A stretch of 40,679 bases of DNA from an uncultured Alphaproteobacteria bacterium. Its GTDB lineage: Bacteria > Pseudomonadota > Alphaproteobacteria > Parvibaculales > Parvibaculaceae. Both the position numbers and the translations under genes were made by a program. Of this stretch, positions 33,928 through 40,679 are shown piece by piece. The stretch's first letter is position 1, and each line of letters begins with the position of its first letter. The stretch spans positions 1 through 40,679 of the forward strand of contig CAISYL010000081.1 in assembly GCA_903889655.1 (NCBI GenBank), written 5' to 3'. The notes beneath the pieces were generated by a model. That model had not been told where the DNA came from, searched no databases, and saw nothing but the letters and a program-made list of their open reading frames with translations.

Positions 33928-36900
33928 ATGAACCCGTCGCGTCCGTTCATCCTGCGTCCCGTCGCCACGTCGCTCCTGATGACGGCGATCCTGCTCGTCG
34001 GCATCGCCGCCTTCAAATATCTGCCTCTATCCGCATTGCCGGAGGTCGACTATCCGACCATTCAGGTGCAGACGTTCCTGCCCGGTGCGAGCCCCGAGGT
34101 CATGACGTCGTCGGTCACCGCGCCGCTCGAACGTCAATTCGGCCAGATGGCGAGCCTCACGCAGATGTCGTCGACGAGCTCGGCCGGCGCGTCCGTCGTG
34201 ACGCTGCAGTTCGGCCTCGACCTCAACATCGATATCGCCGAGCAGGAGGTGCAGGCGGCCATCAACGCGGCCGGCAATCTCCTCCCGTCGAGCCTCCCGG
34301 CGCCGCCGATCTACGCCAAGGTAAACCCAGCCGATGCGCCGATCCTGACGCTTGCCCTGACATCGGCCACGCTGCCGCTGACGCAGGTCGAGGACCTCGC
34401 CGACACGCGGCTCGCACAGAAGATCTCCCAGCTTCCAGGCGTCGGTCTCGTTAGCATCAACGGCGCGCAACGTCCCGCCGTCCGCGTGCAGGCGAACATG
34501 CAGGCCCTGTCGGCCTACGGGCTCAACATCGACGATCTCCGCACGACGATCGGTAATGCCAATGTCAACGGGCCCAAGGGGAACTTCGATGGCCCGACCC
34601 GCGCCTATTCGGTCAATGCGAACGACCAGCTCCAGAGCCCGGACGAATACAAGAAAATCGTCATCGCCTACAAGAACGGCGCTCCGGTCTATCTGTCCGA
34701 CGTCGCCACCGTCGCCGAAAGCGCGGAAAACACAAAGCTTTCGAGCTGGCTCAACACGACACCCGCCGTATTGCTGAATATACAGCGTCAGCCCGGTGCC
34801 AATGTCATTCAGGTTGTCGACAGCGTGAAGGCACTTTTGCCTGAACTGCGCACGACCCTGCCCGGCTCGGTCGATGTCAGCATCGTCACGGACAGGACGA
34901 CGACGATCCGCGCCTCCGTCAGCGACGTCGAGGTCGAGCTCACACTCGCCGTCGGCCTCGTCGTGCTCGTGATCTTTCTCTTTCTGCGTAACGTGCCGGC
35001 GACTTTCATCCCCAGCCTTTCGGTGCCTCTCTCGCTCGTGGGTACCTTCGCGGCCATGTATCTGCTCGGCTTCAGCCTGAACAATTTGTCGCTCATGGCG
35101 CTTACGATCTCCTCGGGCTTCGTCGTCGACGACGCAATCGTGATGATCGAGAACATCGCGCGCTATATCGAGGAGGGCCATTCGCCGCTCGAAGCGGCCC
35201 TCAAGGGTTCCGAGCAGATAGGTTTCACGATCGTTTCGCTGACCATCTCGCTCATCGCCGTTCTCATCCCGCTTCTCTTCATGGGCGATGTCGTCGGGCG
35301 GCTCTTTCGCGAATTCGCGGTGACGCTCGCCGTCACGATCCTGATTTCCGCCGTCGTTTCGCTGACCCTGGTGCCGATGCTCTGCGCCAAACTGCTGCGC
35401 CAGCATGACACGACGAAGGAAACGGCAATCGGCCGTCGCAGCCGTATCTGGTTCGACAATCTCATCGAACGATATGGCGCGGCGCTCACCTGGATTCTGG
35501 ACCACCAGCCCCTGACGCTGCTGGTCGCCATTGCGACGCTCGTGCTGACTGCCTTTCTCTACATCGTCATTCCGAAAGGCTTCTTTCCGGTTCAGGACAC
35601 CGGGCTGATCCAGGGCATTTCGCAGGCCGTGCCGTCGATCTCCTACAGCGCGATGGCCGAGCGGCAGGAAGCGATGGCGAACGCCATCCTGAAGGACCCC
35701 GACGTCGTCAGCCTCTCTTCCTTCATCGGCGTCGACGGCACGAACACGACGCTGAACAGCGGACGCTTCCTCATCAATCTGAAACCGAAAGACGAGCGCA
35801 GTTCGTCCGCGAGCGCGGTCATCCGACGGCTTCGTCGCGAGACGGCATCCGTCGCCGGCATCTCGGTCGACATGCAGGCGGTGCAGGACCTGACGATCGA
35901 CGCCTCGGTCAGTCGTGGCCAGTATCAGTTCATCCTGGAGGACGCCAATCCGGACGAGTTGGCGACCTGGGTCCCGAAGCTCGTCGACAAGCTTTCCACC
36001 CTCTCCGAGATCGAGGACGTCTCGACCAACCAGCAGCAGCAAGGGCTCGCGGCCTATATCACCATCGACCGGGATACGGCCGCCCGCTTCGGCATCACCG
36101 CTGCAACGATCGACAATGCGCTCTACGATGCTTTCGGCCAGCGCATCATCTCGACGATCTTCACTCAGTCGAACCAGTATCGCGTCATTCTCGAATCCGA
36201 CCCGGCCTTCCAGAAGTCGACGCAATCGCTTGGCTCGATCTATCTCCCGTCGTCGACGGGCTCTCAAGTTCCTCTGTCCGCCATCGCCAGGATCGACGAA
36301 CGGCCCGCACCGTTGCAGGTCAACCATCTCGGTCAGTTTCCAGCCGCCGTCATTTCCTTCAACCTGCCCTCCGGCGCCTCGCTCGGCGCCGCGGTCGATG
36401 CGATCTCGGCCGCCGAAGCGGAAATCGGCATGCCTGGAAGCGTGATGACGAGCTTCCAGGGCGCGGCGCTGGCTTTTCAGGCGGCGCTCAGCAACGAGCT
36501 TCTGCTGATCCTTGCCGCCATCGTCACCGTCTACATCGTTCTCGGCGTCCTCTATGAGAGCTTCATCCACCCGATCACAATTCTGTCGACACTCCCTTCG
36601 GCGGGTATCGGTGCGCTGCTCGCGCTCATCATCTCCGGCAATGACCTGGGCATCGTCTCCATCATCGGCATCATCCTCCTGATCGGCATCGTCAAGAAGA
36701 ACGCGATCATGATGATCGACTTTGCGCTCGATGCGGAGCGCAACGACGGCAAATCGCCACGCGATGCAATCTATGAAGCGTCGCTGCTGCGCTTCCGCCC
36801 CATCCTGATGACGACGGTCGCGGCGCTCTTCGGCGCGCTGCCGCTGATGCTCGGCACCGGCACGGGTTCGGAACTCCGCCATCCGCTCGGCATCGCCATC

Positions 36901-37020
36901 GTCGGCGGCCTCATCGTCAGTCAGGTTCTGACGCTCTTCACCACGCCGGTGATCTATCTCTATTTCGACCGTCTGGTTGCACGTTTCGACGGCCGCGCCG
37001 AAGCCGGGAGGCGCGCATGA
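33928..37020 (+). CDS. mdtB: RND multidrug efflux permease (MdtB-like)
   Basis: Inner-membrane proton/drug antiporter subunit, 1030 residues (MdtB is 1040). The N-terminus [20 protein letters not shown] is typical of MdtB. The first porter loop has [23 protein letters not shown]. The proton-relay helix carries [12 protein letters not shown] near residue 400, with [14 protein letters not shown] late in the protein, and duplicated porter domains lie between TM1-2 and TM7-8. MdtB works as a 2:1 heterotrimer with MdtC in E. coli and exports bile salts, novobiocin and similar compounds. Substrates here are unknown. The stop overlaps the mdtC ATG by 4 bases (ATGA). Confidence 0.95.
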   Translation: MNPSRPFILRPVATSLLMTAILLVGIAAFKYLPLSALPEVDYPTIQVQTFLPGASPEVMTSSVTAPLERQFGQMASLTQMSSTSSAGASVVTLQFGLDLNIDIAEQEVQAAINAAGNLLPSSLPAPPIYAKVNPADAPILTLALTSATLPLTQVEDLADTRLAQKISQLPGVGLVSINGAQRPAVRVQANMQALSAYGLNIDDLRTTIGNANVNGPKGNFDGPTRAYSVNANDQLQSPDEYKKIVIAYKNGAPVYLSDVATVAESAENTKLSSWLNTTPAVLLNIQRQPGANVIQVVDSVKALLPELRTTLPGSVDVSIVTDRTTTIRASVSDVEVELTLAVGLVVLVIFLFLRNVPATFIPSLSVPLSLVGTFAAMYLLGFSLNNLSLMALTISSGFVVDDAIVMIENIARYIEEGHSPLEAALKGSEQIGFTIVSLTISLIAVLIPLLFMGDVVGRLFREFAVTLAVTILISAVVSLTLVPMLCAKLLRQHDTTKETAIGRRSRIWFDNLIERYGAALTWILDHQPLTLLVAIATLVLTAFLYIVIPKGFFPVQDTGLIQGISQAVPSISYSAMAERQEAMANAILKDPDVVSLSSFIGVDGTNTTLNSGRFLINLKPKDERSSSASAVIRRLRRETASVAGISVDMQAVQDLTIDASVSRGQYQFILEDANPDELATWVPKLVDKLSTLSEIEDVSTNQQQQGLAAYITIDRDTAARFGITAATIDNALYDAFGQRIISTIFTQSNQYRVILESDPAFQKSTQSLGSIYLPSSTGSQVPLSAIARIDERPAPLQVNHLGQFPAAVISFNLPSGASLGAAVDAISAAEAEIGMPGSVMTSFQGAALAFQAALSNELLLILAAIVTVYIVLGVLYESFIHPITILSTLPSAGIGALLALIISGNDLGIVSIIGIILLIGIVKKNAIMMIDFALDAERNDGKSPRDAIYEASLLRFRPILMTTVAALFGALPLMLGTGTGSELRHPLGIAIVGGLIVSQVLTLFTTPVIYLYFDRLVARFDGRAEAGRRA

Positions 37021-40000
37021 ACGTCTCCGATATCTTCATCCACAGGCCGATCGCAACCACGCTTCTCACCGTCGGCGTCGCGCTCGCCGGCATCGTGGCC
37101 TTTTTTCTGCTGCCCGTATCGCCCCTGCCCCAGGTCGATTTTCCGACGATATCCGTGCAGGCGACGCTCCCCGGTGCCAGTCCTGAAACGGTTGCGACAA
37201 GCGTCGCCACGCCGCTCGAACGCCATCTCGGACAGATCGCCGACGTCGCCGAGATGACATCGTCGAGTTCGGTCGGCGCGGCGCGCATTACCCTGCAATT
37301 CGGCCTCGATCGCGACATCGACGGCGCTGCCCGCGACGTGCAGGCCGCCATCAACGCAGCGCGCGCCGATCTGCCGACCGCATTGCGCAGCAATCCGACC
37401 TATCGCAAGGTGAACCCGGCCGATGCGCCGATCATGATCCTGACCTTGACTTCCGACACGCTCAGCCAGGGGCAGATCTACGATTACGCTTCCACGGTTC
37501 TTGAGCAGAAACTCTCGCAGGTCGAAGGTATCGGTCAGGTGCAGATCGGCGGCAGCTCTCTCCCCGCCGTGCGCGTCGATCTCAATCCGCGCGCGCTTTT
37601 CAAATACGGCATCGGTCTCGAAGACGTCCGCGCGGCGCTCGCCGCCGCCAACGCGAACAGCCCAAAGGGCTCGATCGAATTCGGCGGTCAGCATTTCCAG
37701 ATATATACGAACGATCAGGCACGTACCGCCAAGGAATACGCGCCCTTGATCGTCGCCTACCGCAATGGAGTTGCGGTGCGGCTGTCGGATCTTGCCGAAG
37801 TCATGGACTCCGTCGAAGATCTTCGCAACCAGGGTCTCGCCAATGGCAAACCTTCGGTGCTGATCATCCTGTCGCGGCAGCCTGGCGCCAATATCATCGA
37901 AACCGTCGATCGTGTGCGGGCCCTCGTCCCCCAGCTTCAGGCGGCGATCCCCACCAGTATCGATCTCGCTGTCGCCAGCGACCAGACGACGACCATCCGC
38001 GCCTCCCTGCACGACGTCGAAAGCACGCTCGTCATTTCCGTGCTGCTCGTCATCGCCGTCGTCTTCGTTTTCCTGCGCGACGGCCGGGCGACCCTGATCC
38101 CGAGCGTTGCCGTACCCTTGTCGCTGATCGGCACCTTCGGCGCGATGTATCTTCTCGGGTATAGTCTCGACAATCTTTCGCTGATGGCCCTCACCGTCTC
38201 CACGGGCTTCGTCGTCGACGACGCCATCGTGATGCTCGAGAATATTTCCCGCCATATCGAAGGGGGCATGTCGCGTATGCAGGCGGCCCTTGTCGGTGCG
38301 CGGGAGGTCGGCTTCACCGTTTTGTCGATGAGCGTATCCCTCATCGCCGTCTTCCTGCCGATCCTGCTGATGGGCGGCATCGTCGGCCGCCTCTTCCGCG
38401 AATTCGCGCTCACCCTGTCGGCGGCGATTGCGGTGTCCCTCGTCGTATCGCTGACGACGACGCCAATGATGTGCGCGCATCTCGCACTTCACAAGCCGGA
38501 CCGGAAGCCCGGCCGCTTTCTCCGCGCCAGCGAGCGCCTCTTCGACACCATGTTGCGTTTCTACGATCGCACGCTCGGCTGGGCCCTTCGACATCCCCGC
38601 GCCATCATGCTGATCCTCCTCGGGACGGTCTGCCTCAACGTCTATCTCTTCATCATCGTGCCGAAAGGCTTCTTTCCCCAGCAGGACACCGGTCGCCTGA
38701 TGGGAGCCATCCGGGCCGACCAGAGCATCTCCTTCCAGCTCATGAAACAGAAGCTGACGAAGATCATGGAGATCGTCAGGACGGATCCCGACGTTCAGGA
38801 CGTCGTCGGCTTCACCGGCGGGCAGCAGACGAATTCGGGATTCATGTTCGTCGTGTTGAAGCCGCTCGGCCAGCGTCGTATCTCCGCCGACCAGGTCGTC
38901 GCGCGCCTCCGCACGAAACTCGCCAACGTGCCGGGCGCCACCCTATTCCTGCAGGCCGCGCAAGACATACGTGTCGGCGGACGGCAGAGCAACTCGCAGT
39001 ATCAATATACGTTGCAGGGCGACTCGCTGGAGGAGCTGCAGACCTGGACGCCGAAAATCGTGCAAGCACTGCAGGATGTCGATGCGCTCACCGACGTCAA
39101 TGCCGACCAGCAGAACAAGGGCCTCGAAACCGATCTGACCATCGATAGGGCGACGGCGGCACGCCTGGGCATCACGGCAAGCATGATCGACAATACGCTC
39201 TACGATGCCTTCGGCCAGCGTGAAGTGTCGACGATCTACAATCCGTTGAACCAGTATCATGTCGTCATGGAGCTTGCGCCGCGCTTCTGGCAGAACCCTG
39301 AAACGCTGAAGGACATTTACGTCAGCACATCGGGCGGCTCCGTCAGCGGCTCGCAGAGCACGGCCGCCGTGGCGGGAACGGTCTCGACAGGCGGCGGAAG
39401 CTCATCGGTATCGAGCGCGGCCCGAAACCAGGCAACCAACCAGATCGCCAATAGCGGTCGTGGCGGCACGTCGACGGGCGCGAGCGTCGCGACGACGGTC
39501 GAGTCGATGGTGCCGCTTTCGGCTTTCAGCCACTACGGTCCGGGAAATACGCCGCTCGCCGTCAACCATCAGGGGACCTTCGTCGCCTCGACGATTTCGT
39601 TCAACCTGCCCCCCGGCCGATCCCTCAGCGTCGCGACCGCCGCGATCGCGCAGACGATGACCCAGATCGGTGTCCCGAGTTCCATTCACGGCAGCTTTCA
39701 GGGGACGGCGAAAGTCTTTCAGCAGTCACTCGCAAGCGAGCCCTTGCTTATTCTGGCCGCGATCGTCGCCGTCTACATCGTGCTCGGTGTTCTTTATGAG
39801 AGCTATGTCCATCCGATCACCATTCTCTCCACCCTGCCCTCGGCCGGTGTCGGCGCCGTCTTCGCGCTGAAGCTCTTCAACATCGAGTTCAGCATCATTG
39901 CGCTGATCGGCGTCATCCTCCTCATCGGCATCGTCAAGAAGAACGCGATCATGATGATCGACTTCGCGCTCGCGGCCGAGCGCGCGGAAGGTCTTTCCCC

Positions 40001-40295
40001 CCGCGACGCGATCTACAAGGCCTGTCTGCTGCGCTTCCGCCCCATCATGATGACGACCATGGCGGCGCTTCTCGGCTCTCTCCCACTCGCCATCGGCTTC
40101 GGCAATGGCGCCGAACTGCGCCAGCCGCTGGGCATCTCCATTGTCGGTGGCCTGATCGTCAGCCAGACGCTTACGCTCTATACGACGCCGGTCATCTATC
40201 TCTATCTCGATCGCTTCCGGCTGCGCTCGCAAGGTTTCTGGCGCCGCTGGCGACGCAGCTCAACCGGCGACGCCGCAGCCGCGGGAGGCGCATGA
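37017..40295 (+). CDS. mdtC: RND multidrug efflux permease (MdtC-like) with Ser/Gly/Thr insert
   Basis: Partner permease of MdtB, 1092 residues, about 65 more than E. coli MdtC. N-terminal [21 protein letters not shown], the porter entrance [23 protein letters not shown] and the proton-relay [15 protein letters not shown] near residue 398 are all as expected. The extra length is a low-complexity stretch at about 770-832 ([16 protein letters not shown] onward, rich in S, G, T, A), placed in the periplasmic porter/docking region just before [13 protein letters not shown] 37017 sits in the mdtB stop (ATGA), and its own stop overlaps the lipoprotein start in the same way, so stoichiometry is likely set by coupling. 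Confidence 0.95.
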   Translation: MNVSDIFIHRPIATTLLTVGVALAGIVAFFLLPVSPLPQVDFPTISVQATLPGASPETVATSVATPLERHLGQIADVAEMTSSSSVGAARITLQFGLDRDIDGAARDVQAAINAARADLPTALRSNPTYRKVNPADAPIMILTLTSDTLSQGQIYDYASTVLEQKLSQVEGIGQVQIGGSSLPAVRVDLNPRALFKYGIGLEDVRAALAAANANSPKGSIEFGGQHFQIYTNDQARTAKEYAPLIVAYRNGVAVRLSDLAEVMDSVEDLRNQGLANGKPSVLIILSRQPGANIIETVDRVRALVPQLQAAIPTSIDLAVASDQTTTIRASLHDVESTLVISVLLVIAVVFVFLRDGRATLIPSVAVPLSLIGTFGAMYLLGYSLDNLSLMALTVSTGFVVDDAIVMLENISRHIEGGMSRMQAALVGAREVGFTVLSMSVSLIAVFLPILLMGGIVGRLFREFALTLSAAIAVSLVVSLTTTPMMCAHLALHKPDRKPGRFLRASERLFDTMLRFYDRTLGWALRHPRAIMLILLGTVCLNVYLFIIVPKGFFPQQDTGRLMGAIRADQSISFQLMKQKLTKIMEIVRTDPDVQDVVGFTGGQQTNSGFMFVVLKPLGQRRISADQVVARLRTKLANVPGATLFLQAAQDIRVGGRQSNSQYQYTLQGDSLEELQTWTPKIVQALQDVDALTDVNADQQNKGLETDLTIDRATAARLGITASMIDNTLYDAFGQREVSTIYNPLNQYHVVMELAPRFWQNPETLKDIYVSTSGGSVSGSQSTAAVAGTVSTGGGSSSVSSAARNQATNQIANSGRGGTSTGASVATTVESMVPLSAFSHYGPGNTPLAVNHQGTFVASTISFNLPPGRSLSVATAAIAQTMTQIGVPSSIHGSFQGTAKVFQQSLASEPLLILAAIVAVYIVLGVLYESYVHPITILSTLPSAGVGAVFALKLFNIEFSIIALIGVILLIGIVKKNAIMMIDFALAAERAEGLSPRDAIYKACLLRFRPIMMTTMAALLGSLPLAIGFGNGAELRQPLGISIVGGLIVSQTLTLYTTPVIYLYLDRFRLRSQGFWRRWRRSSTGDAAAAGGA

Positions 40296-40679
40296 TGTCG
40301 CGCAGGACTGGAACAACGATGAAGCATCTTTCGACACTTTGCGCCTGCACGGTCTTGCTGCCGCTCCTCTCCGCCTGCGCGATCGGCCCCGACTATAAGA
40401 AGCCGGACGCGCCGGTTCCCCCCGCTTACAAGGAACTCAAGGGCTGGAAGATCGGTACGCCCAAGCAGGCCGCCAGCGATGCGTCCTGGTGGGCGATCTA
40501 CAACGACCCCGTGCTCGACGGGCTCGAGAAGCAGGTCAATATCTCCAACCAGAACCTGAAGGCCGCCGAAGCCGCTTATCGGGAAGCCGCCGCAACGGTG
40601 GACGTCGCACGCGCGAGCTTCTTTCCAACCGTCTCGGTCACCGCATCGGGGACGCGCTCCGGCGAAGGCAGCGGCAGCA
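40292..40679 (+). CDS. NodT-family outer-membrane efflux lipoprotein, 3' end cut
   Basis: Outer-membrane factor that would complete the MdtABC tripartite pump; 129 residues are visible of an expected 460-500. A signal peptide with lipobox LLSAC is followed by the family signature [18 protein letters not shown], then [19 protein letters not shown] and the first coiled-coil helix [32 protein letters not shown] 40292 overlaps the mdtC stop (ATGA). ATG 40319, with AGGA upstream, gives a tidier signal peptide starting [10 protein letters not shown] and may be the true start. The reading frame is intact up to the window end. Confidence 0.92.
   Translation, partial: MMSRRTGTTMKHLSTLCACTVLLPLLSACAIGPDYKKPDAPVPPAYKELKGWKIGTPKQAASDASWWAIYNDPVLDGLEKQVNISNQNLKAAEAAYREAAATVDVARASFFPTVSVTASGTRSGEGSGS

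Noticed and set aside
34027-36882. Open frame of 951 codons antisense to mdtB
   Set aside because: Composition is Arg/Asp/Gly/His-rich, as expected from reading a GC-rich gene backwards. The plus strand encodes a full-length, motif-complete RND permease.
36960-38594. Open frame of 544 codons antisense to mdtC
   Set aside because: Same shadow effect; it matches no family and lies wholly over mdtC and the mdtB end.

Overview
The window looks like chromosomal DNA from a Gram-negative alphaproteobacterium. By eye it is about 60-63% GC, has many GTG starts with good Shine-Dalgarno sequences, and carries two TonB-dependent receptors of the 'EIVVTAQKRSE' type common in sphingomonads and related oligotrophs. 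It also has a SlyB-like lipoprotein and an MdtABC-type RND pump with its own outer-membrane factor. The exact genus cannot be read from the sequence. No rRNA, tRNA, CRISPR array, insertion sequence or phage gene was seen.

Region 1 (bases 1-13566, all minus strand) reads, in transcription order: LysR regulator, NCS1 (CodB-like) permease, TonB-dependent receptor, hydantoinase/oxoprolinase subunits HyuA and HyuB, a small TIGR04076-like protein, an aldo/keto reductase, an M14 cytosolic-type carboxypeptidase, an isochorismatase-fold hydrolase, and an aryl-CoA ligase cut by the window start. This looks like an import and catabolism cluster for a nitrogenous compound: outer-membrane uptake, inner-membrane uptake, ATP-dependent ring or lactam opening, amide or peptide-bond cleavage, redox, then CoA activation. 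The ligase most resembles 2-aminobenzoate-CoA ligases. HyuAB plus an aminoaryl-CoA ligase recalls the oxindole-opening logic of anaerobic indoleacetate degradation. The true substrate is unknown.

Region 2 (14048-23819) is a LacI-controlled glycoside locus: TonB receptor (minus), LacI regulator (minus), GPH-family sugar transporter and a GH5 (subfamily 12-like, steryl/ceramide glucosidase type) hydrolase (plus), then a type-B carboxylesterase and a phytanoyl-CoA-dioxygenase-like oxygenase (minus). Three near-identical palindromes (TTGACAnCGnTGTCA type) sit in front of the three transcription units. In each, the operator's TTGACA also serves as the -35 box, with an 18-nt spacer to the -10. This is the clearest regulatory logic in the window. 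The enzymes suggest uptake, deglucosylation, de-esterification and hydroxylation of a glucosylated lipid or terpenoid/sterol.

Region 3 (24215-32352) holds a glycine-zipper lipoprotein with a 190-residue Ser/Thr/Ala/Pro tail. It is followed by a surface-glycan group: a GT8-like transferase, an 855-residue sulfotransferase/tandem-repeat/GT4 fusion, a separate sulfotransferase in clearly AT-richer DNA, a polytopic membrane protein, and a DPM1-like GT2.

Region 4 (32636 to the end, plus strand) is an mdtABC-like RND efflux operon followed by its NodT-family outer-membrane lipoprotein, which is cut by the window end. The mdtB/mdtC and mdtC/lipoprotein junctions are ATGA overlaps.
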